From Anaeramoeba ignava (lineage: Eukaryota; Metamonada; Anaeramoebidae): a DNA stretch of 64,000 nucleotides. The stretch's first letter is position 1, and every line of letters begins with the position of its first letter. The DNA lies in NCBI GenBank assembly GCA_028826165.1, contig JAPDFW010000143.1, forward strand, positions 53,278 to 117,277, given 5' to 3'. Below the pieces are notes generated by a model. It had not been told where the DNA came from. It saw only the letters and a list, made by a program, of their open reading frames with translations, and did not search any database. Positions 11,869 to 23,690 of the stretch are shown here, piece by piece. The translations under genes and the position numbers were made by a program.

Positions 11869-14800
11869 TTAATTCTCATCATTTTTATTATTTTTTTTTA
11901 AATTTGGTTCAATTGATAGAAAATTCTTTTTCTTTAATTTTGTATACATTTTCGGACTTATACTTTTTGATCGACCAGATCGATAAGATTTATGAAATAT
12001 AACAATATCATCAACAGAAGGCATTGTTTGACTATGAATACGAGGAGGAATAATTTCATGATCAATTAAATTTTCACTTTTAAATTCTTTTTGATTTTTT
12101 TCGATATTTTTTTCAATATTGATTTCTTTTATTTCTTTTATTTCTTTTGATTTTGATTCTAAATCTAAATTATTTTCTAGATAATTGATATTAATTAGAA
12201 CAGGTGTTGGTGATTCATAAAGTAAATTTGTCATTTTTTGATTTAAATTTTGATTTTGATTTTGATTTTGATTTTTGATTTTGATTTGAATTTTGATTTG
12301 AATTTTGATTTGAATTTTGATTTAAATTTTGATTTAAATTTTGATTTGAATTTTGATTTAAATTTTGATTTGAATTTTGATTTGGATTCTCATTTTGATC
12401 CTTTTGAAGAGATACTGAAATGTAATCTTTTTTCTGGTGATGATTTGTTGTAAATTCATTCCTTTTTAAAATTGAAATGAATCTTCGATTCATTTTTTTT
12501 CTTTGATGTGGATTAGTTTTTACTTCATTCATTTTTCTTTGATTATGTAATTTTGTTTTTTCCATTTCGGATTCAAAAAGTTGTTTGAATGGATCACTTT
12601 CTTTTTGATCTTGTGGGTTTGTATGAGAAGAATTATAATCAATTAAAAAATCATCTTGATTTTGATTTTGATTTTTATCGTTTTTTTTGTTATTTTTTTT
12701 GATGTGTTTTTTAATATGTTTTCTATCATTTTTTTTTGTATTTTGTCCATTTGATTCAATAACTACTTGTGGAATTGGTTCAAAATGATTTTTTTCTGGA
12801 TTTATTTTTGTTTGATTTTCTTCATTGATTATTTCTATAACTTTATATTGTTTTTTAAGTATTTTTTGACTTGAATTATTTTCATTTTTCATTTTTATTT
12901 TCATTTTCATTTTCATTTTCATTTTTATTTTTATTTTCATTTTTATTTTCATTTTTATTTTTATCTTTATCTTTATTTTCATTTTTATCTTCATTTTTAT
13001 CTTTATCTTTATCTTCATCTTGATAAATTATTCCATTTTGAATTTGTGGATCAAATGTTTGTTCATTAATTTTTTGGAATGATTGATCTTTCTGTTGAAA
13101 AATTGGAGTTACAATTAATTTAGGAGAATTAGTTTTTTGATCATCAAATTTTTTAATTGATTTCAATTTTTTATTTTTTTGTTCATTTTCAACTAAATTT
13201 TAAATAAATTTTAAATAAATTTTAAATTAAATTATTTTTGGATTAAATTATTTTTGATTTGAATTATTTTTAAATTGAATTTTTGATTTGAATTATTTTT
13301 GATTTGAATTATTTTTGATTTGAATTTTTACCAATTGATCGAATAAGTTCAACAAATTCTTCAGGATCATCAATAGTCAAATTATATTTAGAAGTAATAT
13401 TTTTAACAAAAGAAGGATAATCTTGTTTTTCCAAATTAAAAGATTCATTAATAGTACTTTGTTTTCCATTAATAAAAACAGGAATATCAATATCAATTTC
13501 TTTTTGTGATTGAATTTCATTTGGATCTAAATAAAAAATAGCACTATTTGCATGAAGTGGTTTTTCTAATTTAGAATCAATGTTTTCTTCATTTTCATTT
13601 GATGTTTCATTTGGAATACTTGGTGTTGAAGCTTTTTCAAAAAATGGATGTTGTAAAAGCTGTTCTGCACTTGGTCTATTTAATTCTGGAAGAATACATA
13701 AATTAATAATTTCAAGAATTTCAGGATCTTTAACTTTTTCAATTGAAAGAGGTTTTTTTCCCTTTTTTAATTTAATTTTTTCATTTGAATTTTTAAATTA
13801 AATTTTTAAATTAAATTTTTGGATTAGATTTTTGGATTAGATTTTTGGATTAAATTTTTAAATTAAATTTTTTCATTTTGGATTAAATTTTTTGGATTAA
13901 ATTTTTTAGATTCGATTTTTTAGATTCGATTTTTTACTGAAAGAACTTTTCTGAATATTTGTGCTGCATTTTCACATTCAAAATATGGATAATCACCTGT
14001 TGCCATTTCTAAAATACACATTCCAAATGCATAAATATCAACTTTTTCTGTATAATGTTCATCATAAAGTTCTGGAGCCATAAAATTTGGTGTTCCTTTT
14101 TAATTTTAATTTTAATTTTAATTTTAAATTTAATTTTAATTTTAATTTTAATTTTAATTTTAATTTTAATTTTAATTTTAATAAATTTTAATTTTAGTTT
14201 TAATTTTAAATTTAATTTTAATTTAATTTTAATTTTAATTTTAATTTTAATTTTAATTTTAATTTTAATTTTAATTTTAATTTTAATTTTAATTTTAATT
14301 TAAATTTTAATTTTAATTTTAATTTTAATTTTAATTTTAATTTTAATTTTAATTTTAATTTTGATTTTAATTTTAATTTTAATTTTAATTTTAATTTTAA
14401 ATTTAATTTTAATTTTTAATTTTAATTTTAATTTTAATTTTAATTTTAATTTTAATTTTAATTTTAATTTTAATTTTAATTTTAATTTTAATTTTTAATT
14501 TTAATTTTAATTTTAATTTTAAATTTTGATTTTGATAAATTAAATTTGAATAGATTAGCAACAAAATAAATAAGTAAATAATAGAATAATAAGTACCAAT
14601 AACACTTTTAACATGATCAGCAAGTTTCAAAGTAGATTCACCTAAATCACCAATTTTGATTTTTCCTTTACTTCCATCAAAAAAAATATTATCACATTTA
14701 ATATCACGATGAATTATTGGAGGATCTCTTGAATGTAAATAATATATTCCTTCTAAAATTTGACGACTAAAATTACGAATAGCTTTTGTACTTAAACTCT

Positions 14801-17800
14801 TCACTTTATCAATATAATTTCTAAGACTTCCTGATGGCATGATTTGTGTAATAAATACTAATATTCTGTTTTCTGAATCAAGCCAAGTGTCAATTAGTTT
14901 AATTATTGCTTTGTGTTCTACTCCGTGAAGTAGTTTGATTTCCCGAAATAATTTTTCAGCATCCATTTGTGTTAAATGATCTAATTTTACTTGATTCCAA
15001 GCTACTTCACATCCCATTTCAGTATCAATTGCGTAATATACTGTTTTTATTGCTCCTCTTCCAAGTAATTTTGAATACTGTTATTTATTTTAATATTTAA
15101 TTTTAATATTTATTTTAATATTTATTTTAATATTTAATTTAATATTTAATTTAATATTTATTTTAATATTTATTTTAATATTTAATTTAATATTTAATTT
15201 AATATTTATTTTAATATTTATTTTAATATTTATTTTAATATTTATTTTAATATTTATTTTAATATTTGATTTAATATTTAATATAATATTTATTTTAATA
15301 TTTATTTTAATATTTATTTTAATATTTATTTCAATATTTATTTTAATATTTATTTTAATATTTATTTTGGATATTTATTTTAATATTTATTTTAATATTT
15401 ATTTTAATATTTATTTTAATATTTATTATTTATTTTAATATTTATTTTAATATTTATTAATTTATTTTAATATTTATTTTAATATTTATTTTAATATTTA
15501 TTTTAATATTTATTTTAATATTTATTTTTATTTATTTTTATTTATTTATTTTAATATTTATTTTAATATTTATTTTTAATATTTATTTTAATATTTGATT
15601 TAATATTTATTTTAATATTTAATTTAATATTTATTTTAATATTTTTTATTTTTTAATTTATTTATTTTAATATTTATTTAATTTAATATTTATTTTAATA
15701 TTTAATTTTAATATTTATTTTAATATTTATTTAATTTTAATATTTATTTCAATATTTATTTTAAATATTTATTTTGGATATTTATTTTAATATTTATTTA
15801 AATATTTATTTTAATATTTATTTTAATTTTTAATATTTAATTTAATATTTTATTTATTTATTTTATTTTAATTTATTTTTTATTTTAATATTTTATTTTA
15901 ATATTTTTAATTTTAATATTTATTTTAATATTTATTTTAATATTTAATTTATTTTAATATTTATTTTAATATTTAATTTAATATTTATTTTTAATATTTA
16001 TTTTAATATTTATTTTTAATATTTAAATTTTTTTAATATTTATTTTTAATATTTATTTTAATATTTAATTTTAATATTTATTTTAATATTTATTTTAATT
16101 TAATATTTATTTTAATATTTATTTTAATATTTATTTTAATATTTTTATTAAATTTATTTTTTTAATATTTATTTTAATATTTAATTTAATATTTATTTTA
16201 ATATTTATTTTTAGTATATTTATTTTAATTTTAATATTTATTTTTTATTTAATATTTATTTTTAATATTTATTTTTAATATTTATTTTAATATTTATTTT
16301 AATATTTATTTTAATATTTATTTTAATATTTATTTCAATATTTATTTTAATATTTATTTTAATATTTATTTTAAATTTATTTTTAATATTTTTTTAATAT
16401 TTATTTTAATATTTATTTTAATATTTATTTTAATATTTATTTTAATATTTATTTTAATATTTATTTTAATATTTATTTTAATATTTAATTTAATATTTAA
16501 TATTTGGTTCTTTATTTTTAATATTTATTTTAATATTTATTTTTAATATTTAATTTTAATATTTATTTTTATTTATTTTTAATATTTATTTTAATATTTA
16601 TTTTAAATATTTTTATTTTAATTTATTTTATTTTTATTTATTTATTTTAATATTTATTTTAATATTTATTTTAATATTTAATTTTAATATTTATTTTAAT
16701 TTATTTTTTTAATTTTATTTTAATATTTTATTTATTTTAATTTTATTTTTTTAATATTTATTTTAATATTTATTTTTAATATTTATTTTAATATTTATTT
16801 TTAATATTTTTTTAATATTTATTTTAATATTTAATTTTATTTATTTTTTTAATATTTATTTTAATATTTATTTTAATATTTAATTTATTTTTTAATATTT
16901 ATTTTAATATTTAATTTATTTTAATATATTTTAATATTTATTTTTTTTAAATTTATTTTTAATATTTTTTTAATGTTTTATTTAATATTTATTTTTAATA
17001 TTTATTTTTAATTTTATTTTTATTCAATATTTATTTTAATATTCATTTTAATATTTATTTTATTATTTATTTTGGATATTTATTTTAATATTTATTTTAA
17101 TATTTATTTTTATTTATTTTAATATATTTATTTTAATAATTTTATTTTTTTTTAATATTTATTTTAAGATATTTAATTTTAATATTTATTTTTAATATTT
17201 ATTTAATATTTTTTTAATATTTTATTTTAATTTTATATTTAATATTTATTTTAATTTTTATTTTATTTAATATTATATTTAATATTTATTTTAATATTTA
17301 ATTTAATATTTATTTTAATATTTAATTTGATTTAATATTTGATTTTTAATATTTATTTTAATATTTATTTAATATTTAAATATTTAATTTTAATATTTAA
17401 TTTAATATTTAATATTTAATTTTATTTAATTTAATATTTATTTTTTAATATTTATTTTTAATATTTATTTTTATTTTAATATTTATTTTAATTTAATATT
17501 TATTTATTTTAATATTTGATTTAATATTTGATTTAATATTTATTTTAATATTTAATTTAATATTTAATTTTAATATTTATTACAATATATTTAATATAAA
17601 TATTTATTTTAATATTTATTTTAATATTTAATTTAATATTTATTCGTTAATGTTCTTTTTTTAATTTGTTTTTTAATTGATGAAAAATAGAATTATTTAT
17701 CAATTAAATAATCTATTTTTGTGTTCAGTTTTGTTTTTAAAAATAAATAAAGAGAAAAAATTTTTTTTTAAATAAAAGTTTCTTGTTTAAAATTAATTAA

Positions 17801-17937
17801 AAATTAAATTGAGAAAAAATTTCCTTAATTTAAAAAAAAAAAGGAATTATAATTGGATTCTTCTTTTGTTTTATTTTGTTTACTCTTGTATATTTCCCAT
17901 GTTTCTCTACTTGCACAAATTTATCTGATTGAAACAT
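11869..17937 (-). CDS. WNK: WNK-family serine/threonine kinase (frame broken twice in low-complexity tail)
   Basis: Exons are 17937-17884 (ATG, 18 codons), 15077-14597, 14095-13938, 13761-13332 and 13192-11869; all junctions agree in phase. Hallmarks of a With-No-Lysine kinase are seen: [15 protein letters not shown] with the catalytic Lys in the glycine loop, EVAWNQVKL with Asn where other kinases have the beta3 Lys, [42 protein letters not shown] and [16 protein letters not shown]. The post-kinase segment [20 protein letters not shown] resembles the WNK PF2-like/OSR1-C-like regulatory fold. Known WNKs sense chloride and osmotic state and act on OSR1/SPAK kinases. The activation segment reads GDLGES where animals have GDLGLA. 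The Asn/Glu/Gln-rich tail needs one base fewer near 12890 and again near 12272 to read through to the stop at 11869, giving about 814 residues. Confidence 0.85.
14096..14596. repeat. TTTTAA hexanucleotide satellite intron of WNK
   Basis: A 501-bp intron of near-perfect (TTTTAA)n. It has the donor GTACTT at 14596 on the minus strand and an acceptor AAAAAG at 14096. It splits the codon for Gly in VIGTP. Confidence 0.85.
15078..17883. repeat. 2.8-kb TTTAATATTTAT satellite intron of WNK
   Basis: The first WNK intron is a 12-bp TTTTAATATTTA satellite, becoming more irregular towards 17.6 kb. It lies between the 18-codon first exon and the glycine-loop exon. No other gene is detectable in it. Confidence 0.85.
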
Positions 17938-18023
17938 ATTATCCAAAATAAAAATAAAAAGGAAAAATGAAAAGAAAAAAAAAAAATATTTAATTAAAAA
18001 AAAGAATAAAAAAAAAATTAAAT

Positions 18024-18107
18024 GACAGCAGTGGGATTTGAACCCACGCGGACTTCATGTCCATTAGAGCTTAAATCTAACGCCTTAGACCACTCGGCCA
18101 TACTGTC
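18024..18107 (-). tRNA. tRNA-Leu (anticodon UAA), copy 1
   Basis: The 84-nt minus-strand sequence folds into a class II tRNA. The 7-bp acceptor stem is GACAGUA with UGCUGUC. The A box is TGGCCGAGTGG and the B box GGTTCAAATCC. The anticodon stem TTAGA/TCTAA encloses loop TTTAAGC, giving anticodon UAA. The long variable arm TGGACATGAAGTCC is typical of tRNA-Leu. No intron. A T-run 3' of the gene (A-run at 18007-18018 on plus) fits a Pol III terminator. It lies just upstream of the WNK start. Confidence 0.96.
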
Positions 18108-18224
18108 TTAATTTAAATTTTTTAATTTAAAATTTCTTTTTTTCTTATTTTTTTTTATTCAAAATTTACCTCTTTTATATATTAATTTTAAAATAATTTT
18201 TTTTTATTTTTATTTAAAACATTT

Positions 18225-19500
18225 ACTTAAATTATAAATAGATTTAAAATATATTTAAATAATAATTAATAAATAAATTTATTTCAAAATAAAAAATGGA
18301 ATAAAAATTAAAAATAAAAAAATTTAAATTATAATAAAATAAAATTAAAAATAAAATATATTTAAATAAAAATAAAATAATTTAAATTAATTAAATTTAT
18401 TTCAAAATAAAAATTAAATAAAATTATAAATATAAAAAAAAATATAAATTTAAATTAATAATTAATTAATAAATTTATTCCAAAAATAAAAAAAGTGGAA
18501 TAAAATTATAAATTAAATTATAAATAAAAATTAAATATATTTAAATAATAATTAATAAATTTATTCAAAATAAATTTAAATTCCAAAATAAAAATTAAAA
18601 ATAAAATTATAAATAAAAATAAAATAAAATTTAAATAAAAATAAAATATATTTAAATAATAATAATTAATAAATAAATTTATTCAAAAATAAAAAAATAA
18701 AAAAATAAAATAAAAATTTTAAATAATAATTAATAAATTTATTCCAAAATAAAATTAAATAAAATTATAAATAAAAATAAAATATATTTAAAAATTATAA
18801 TTAATAAAAATAAATTTATTTCAAAATAAAAAGTGGAATAAAAAAATAAATAAAAATAAAATAATTTAAAATAATTAATAAAATTTATTCCAAAATAAAA
18901 ATTAAAATAAAATTATTTAAAAATAAAATATATTTAAATTTAATTAATAAATTTATTTTCAAAATAAAAAAAATTTAAAATTAAATTATAAATAAAATAA
19001 AAATATATTTTAAATTTAATTAATTAAAAAATTTATTCCAAAATAAAAATTAAATAAAATTATAAATAAAAATAAAATATATTTAAATTATAATTAATAA
19101 ATAAATTTATTCCAAAATAAAAAGTGGAATAAAAATTAAATAAAATTATAAATAAAAATAAAATATATTTAAATTATAATTAATAAATAAATTTATTCAA
19201 AATAAAAAGTGGAATAAAATTTAAATAAAAATTATAAATAAAAAAATTAAAAATAAATTTATTTAAATTATAATTAATAAAAATAAATTTATTCCAAAAT
19301 CCAAAAAAAAGTGGAATAAAAATTAAATAAAATTATAAATAAAATAATTTTAAATTTAAAAATAAAATAGATTTAAATAATAATTAATTAAATAAATTTA
19401 TCCAAAATAAAAAGTGGAATAAAAATTAAATTAAATTATAAATAAAATTAAAATAGATTTAAATAATAATAAATAAATAAATTTATTCCAAAATAAAAAT
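18225..19500. repeat. Tandem repeat block (about 75-108 bp unit) between the two tRNA-Leu genes
   Basis: About 15 diverged head-to-tail copies of a unit containing TAATTAATAAATAAATTTAT, then TCCAAAATAAAAAGTGGAAT, then AATTATAAATAAAAATAAAA. Measured spacings between successive TTTATTC(C)A anchors near the right end are about 74, 86, 96, 108 and 88 bp. No coding potential. Confidence 0.75.
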
Positions 19501-19575
19501 AAAAAAAAAGGAAAAAAATGAAAAGAAAAAAAAAATATTTAATTAAAAAAAAAAAAAGAATAAAAAAAATTAAAT

Positions 19576-19659
19576 GACAGCAGTGGGATTTGAACCCACG
19601 CGGACTTCATGTCCATTAGAGCTTAAATCTAACGCCTTAGACCACTCGGCCATACTGTC
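19576..19659 (-). tRNA. tRNA-Leu (anticodon UAA), copy 2
   Basis: Identical in all 84 positions to the copy at 18024-18107. The near-identical flanks extend about 70 bp on the 3' side of the gene and about 90 bp on the 5' side. It is a tandem duplicate with its own A/T-run terminator. Same A box, B box, variable arm and UAA anticodon. Confidence 0.96.
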
Positions 19660-19880
19660 TTAATTTAAATTTTTTAATTTAAATTTTCTTTTTTTCTTAT
19701 TTTTTTTTATTCAAAATTTACCTCTTTTATATATTAATTTTAAAATAATTAAATACGTCATCTTATTAAAAAAATAATAAATAAAAAAAAATTTTTTTTA
19801 AATTTTTTTTTTCATTTTTTTTTCTATTTTTTCTATTTTTATTATTATTATTATTATTAAAAAATTAATAAGAAAAATAA
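19660..19880. other. Upstream region of copy-2 tRNA and of the acidic-protein gene
   Basis: The left part is the duplicated tRNA flank (to about 19749). The remainder is T-rich with an ATT-triplet run at 19841-19858, just before the start codon at 19881. No further feature. Confidence 0.4.
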
Positions 19881-20696
19881 ATGGATAAAAAACAACAAGA
19901 AGAAGAAGAAAAAGATTCAAAAGAAAAACAAGAAAATTTAAATAAAGAAAAAGAAAAACAAGAAGATTTAAGCGAACAATCTACACCCAAAAAAGTAACC
20001 TTTCTATTACCAATACCACAAGGAGAAGAATCAGAAAGATATGAAATGCTTCAACGTTCGCAAGACTTTGAACTAATTTATATCAGTTCAACATCTGAGT
20101 CTGAGATGAGTGGAAATGAAATAGCATTTGGAGAAGAAAAAAAACAAGAAAAAGTAATAAAATCTCCACAATCCGACTCGATCCATAAACGCTATCAAAT
20201 CCCAAACAATGAGAACTCAAAGAAATATCGGCGATGGTTAAATAATCAGTATCTTAGTTCGGATCCTGAAAGTGATTATGATGAAAAACATAATTTGGAA
20301 TATAATGATTTAGTTGAAAATTCTTCACTTTTTCAATTCGTTTTTGATAATGATAATCTTCAAAAAATTCAAAAGTTTCTTTGCGTTTCTTTTGATGAAC
20401 AAATGGATTTTTTGGATAGTTTTAAACAAGAAAGACAAAATGAAAGAAAACTTAGAAGAGAAAAAAGAAAAAAAATGAAAGAAAAAAAAACAAATGAAAA
20501 TTTAAATGAAAATGAAAATTTAAATGAAAATGAAAATGAAAATGAAAATGAAAATGAAAATGAAAATGAAAATGAAAATGAAAATGAAAATGAAAATGAA
20601 AATTTAAATCAAAATGAAAATGAAAATCAAAATCAAAATCAAAATCAAAATCAAAATCAAAAACAAAATGAAAATCAAAATAAAAATAAAAATTAG
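19881..20696 (+). CDS. Hypothetical charged protein with possible PP1-docking motif
   Basis: The 271-residue single-exon frame is not recognised as any family. Residues 1-33 are Lys/Glu/Gln-rich. STPKKVTFLLP at 34-44 contains KKVTF, which fits the RVxF consensus used to dock protein phosphatase 1. The middle carries Ser/acidic patches (SSTSESEMSG, SSDPESDYDE). A compact, apparently folded segment follows (FQFVFDNDNLQKIQKFLCVS, then FDEQMDFLDSFKQERQNERK), then a strongly basic helix of Arg/Lys. The last 60 or so residues are a (GAAAAT)n/(CAAAAT)n-encoded Asn-Glu then Asn-Gln tract. The translated amino acid complexity of residues 34-200 supports a real gene. A phosphatase-regulatory role is only a guess from the motif. 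Confidence 0.6.
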   Translation: MDKKQQEEEEKDSKEKQENLNKEKEKQEDLSEQSTPKKVTFLLPIPQGEESERYEMLQRSQDFELIYISSTSESEMSGNEIAFGEEKKQEKVIKSPQSDSIHKRYQIPNNENSKKYRRWLNNQYLSSDPESDYDEKHNLEYNDLVENSSLFQFVFDNDNLQKIQKFLCVSFDEQMDFLDSFKQERQNERKLRREKRKKMKEKKTNENLNENENLNENENENENENENENENENENENENENLNQNENENQNQNQNQNQNQKQNENQNKNKN

Positions 20697-21116
20697 TAAA
20701 AATTAAAAGGTAAAATTCTATTTTGTAATTTCATTAAATTCATTTAGAATTATAAAATTTAAAACTATCTTCTCAAAAAAAAAACCATAATTTAAAAAAT
20801 ATTTTTTTAAATCATCAAAAAAAATTTTGAATAAAAAAATATTTTTTTTTCTGATTTAATTTTTTCATTTTTTTCCTTTTTTAAAAAACCAGAAAAAAAA
20901 AATGAATAATAATAATCAAAATCAAAATCAAAATTAAAATCAAAATCAAAATTAAAATCAAAATCAAAATCAAAATCAAAATCAAAATCAAAATCAAAAA
21001 CAAAATCAAAATCAAAATCAAAATCAAAATCAAAATCAAAATCAAAATCAAAATCAAAATCAAAATCAAAATCAAAATCAAAATCAAATGAAAATCAAAA
21101 TCAAAATCAAAATCAA
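20697..21116. repeat. Intergenic spacer and AAAATC hexamer tract
   Basis: From 20902 an ATG opens into a CAAAAT repeat. Two of its Gln codons are TAA (near 20935 and 20953), so the reading frame stops after about 11 codons. This is probably the decayed or mis-assembled Asn/Gln-rich start of the following BTB-TLDc gene. Confidence 0.5.
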
Positions 21117-22902
21117 ATGAAAAATCAAATGAAAAATCAAATGAAAAATCAAAATCAAATGAAAAATCAAAATCAAATGAAAAATCAAAATCTAAATGAA
21201 AATCAAAATCAAATTGAAAATGAAATGAAAAATTTAGAAAAAAAAGTAACAAAAAATTTAATTGAAGATTATTCAAACCTTTTAAATATAAATTTATTTA
21301 AAGATTTTTCAATTTTTGTTGATAATGAATCAAATCCTTTTGAATTTAAAGTTCATAAATCAATTTTATCTTCAAGATCTTCTTTTTTTAATAAGTTTTT
21401 AAGAGAAGAAAATCATCGTGATAAAATTTTTTTAAACCAATTTAATAAAAAAGAAATGGAATCAATTTTGAGTTATATTTATTATGGAAATGTTTCTTTT
21501 GAGAATCAAGAAAACCTTTTTGAATTATTGGAAATTTCAATTCATTTTAAATTAAATTTATTGAAAGAAATTATTCAAAAAAAAATTTCAAATTCAATTA
21601 ATTATTCAAATTTTTTCCAATTTTTTTTCCAAAATCGAGACTTAAAATTAAATGAAATTGAAATAAAATGTTTTGAATTAATAAATCAAAATTTTTCCCA
21701 AATTAAGAAAAATGAAAATTTATTCAATTTAACTGAAGAAGAAATTATCAAATTTATTCAATTTAAACAAGAAAAAAAAGAAATTTTTGAATTTGATTTT
21801 TTTCAATTTTTAAGTAAATGGATTAAAAAAAGAAATGAGAAATTAAAAGGAAAGAAAGAACAAGAAAAAGAAAAGGGAATTGAAAAGAAAAGATTATCTC
21901 ATTCTTTTTTTTCATTGATTGAAAAAGATTCAATTTCAAAACAAGATTTTGATAAATTAAAAGAATTCGATTTTTTTCCAAATTCTTTTTTAGTTAATCT
22001 TGAAAGAACTTCATCTCAAATTCAAGAACAAGAAAATGAAAAGATCAAAAAAGAGAACAAAACTTTCGAAAATACAATTAAAAGAAGAGATAAAAAAATC
22101 AAATTAAAAAAGAATGAAATTGAAGATAAAAAGAAAGAAATAAAAAAGAAAAATCAAGAAATAAAAAAGAAAAACAAAGAAATCCAATCAAAAAATAAAA
22201 TAATCCAATCAAAAGATGAAATAATCCAATCAAAAGATGAAATAATCAAAAATTTGGAATCACAAATTATAAAAAACAAAGCAAAAGAAAAAACATTAAA
22301 GGAATTACATGATAAATTAAAGGAGATCTTTAAAAATTCCGAAATTATTGAAGAAGTTGAATATATGAAGAAATTAAAAAAATGGATAAATGATAATGAT
22401 TTTTTTTCCAAAATGAAAAAAGGATTTTCAGCAAAAAGATGGATTTTCTTCTACAAAATGGCATGAAACAGTTGATGGGAAAGGAAAAACATTAGTTATT
22501 ATCAAAACAACAGATAATTATATTTTTGGAGGATTTACTCAAATTGGATTTAAATCCAATCAATCTGTAAATTTAGCAAAAATTCGTGATCCAAATGCAT
22601 TTATTTTTTCATTAAGAAAAGATGATGATGATAGAATACCTGAAAAATTTACAATCAAAAAAGGAAAAGAAGATTTCGCTATTTTTTCTAATTCAACTTT
22701 TGGTCCAAGTTTTGGAGAATGGTTTAGAAATGTTTATCCAGATTTTTATTTATCTTCTGATTTTCGATCTGGTTATTCAAATTTTGGTCATAGTTATAAT
22801 CTGCCTATTGAAATTGAATATGGTTCAAATCAAGCTAAAAGTTATTTAGCTGGTTCTCCTGATAAATGGGTTATTGATGAACTTGAGACTTATTTCATTT
22901 AA
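21117..22902 (+). CDS. BTB-coiled-coil-TLDc protein, reading frame broken before TLDc
   Basis: After an Asn/Gln/Met-Lys repeat start, a BTB/POZ domain (FKDFSIFVDNESNPFEFKVH) spans about residues 55-160. A BACK-like helical region follows, then a long Lys/Glu coiled coil (about 290-400). The frame ends at 22466, but another frame continues from about 22440 with GFSSTKWHETVDGKGKTL, IFGGFTQIGF and NSTFGPSFGEWFRNV. It ends LETYFI at a stop at 22900-22902. This is a TLDc-type domain (the TLDc family includes oxidation-resistance proteins). The break lies in an AAAAAGATGG stretch near 22431-22441, where one extra A or two missing bases would explain it. Combined with the nonsense codons in the upstream Gln/Asn tract, the gene may be a pseudogene or mis-assembled. 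The upstream start is uncertain. Confidence 0.7.
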
Positions 22903-23029
22903 AAACTTTTTTCTTTCCTTTTTTTCAAAATTCAATTTTGTTTTCATTTACTTTCAATCAAATTAAATTCTTCGAATCAATAAATAAGAAACTAATCCAA
23001 TTTTAAAAAATTTAATTTTAATTTAAAAA

Positions 23030-23625
23030 TATTTTTATCAATTTTATTAAATTTTTTAGAATAATTTTATACTATTTTAAATAAAGAAATATTGATAAAA
23101 TATAAAATAGAAATTAATTTTAAATTTAAATATTTAATATTCTTTAATCCATTTTTGAAATAAATTAATTAAAATATTTTATTAATTTTATTAAATTTTT
23201 TAGAATAATTTTATACAATTTTAAATAAAGAAATATTAATAGATATAAAATAGAAATTAATTTTAAATTTAAATATTTAATATTCTTTATTTCATTTTTG
23301 AAATAAATTAATTAAAATATTTTATTAATTTTATTAAATTTTTAGAATAATTTTATACTATTTTAAATAAAGAAATATTTAATTAAAATATAATAGAAAT
23401 TAATTTTATTAAATTTTTAAATATTAATAGATATAAAATAGAAATTAATTTTAAATTAAATTATTTAATATTCTTTAATCCATTTTTGAAATAAATTAAT
23501 TAAAATATTTTGTTAATTTTATTAAATTTTTTAGAATAATTTTATACTATTTTAAATAAAGAAATATTAATAGATATAAAATAGAAATTGATTTTAAATT
23601 TAATTATTTATTATTCTTTAATCCA
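23030..23625. repeat. About 143-bp tandem repeat in intergenic DNA (four copies)
   Basis: The phrase TTTTTTAGAATAATTTTATA recurs near 23058, 23202, 23344 and 23532, each followed by CTATTTTAAATAAAGAAATA or a close variant and ATATTCTTTAATCCATTTTT. Spacings are about 144, 142 and 188 bp. It fills the gap between BTB-TLDc and TPR genes and may contribute 5'-leader or promoter sequence to the latter. Confidence 0.7.
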
Positions 23626-23690
23626 TTTTTTTTCTTTTGTTTCAAAATTTTTTTTTCCTTTTTCATTTTTTTTTTTTCATTTTTTTTTTA

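Noticed and set aside
18225-19500. Could the regular repeat block be a CRISPR array or a centromere-type satellite?
   Set aside because: Repeats are diverged, AT-only, of variable period and without unique spacers; the genome is eukaryotic. Too short and gene-flanked to call a centromere.
23637-23690. Phe-rich N-terminal extension of the TPR protein as a signal peptide
   Set aside because: It is T-rich leader DNA common before many starts here; the ATG at 23691 begins normal sequence.
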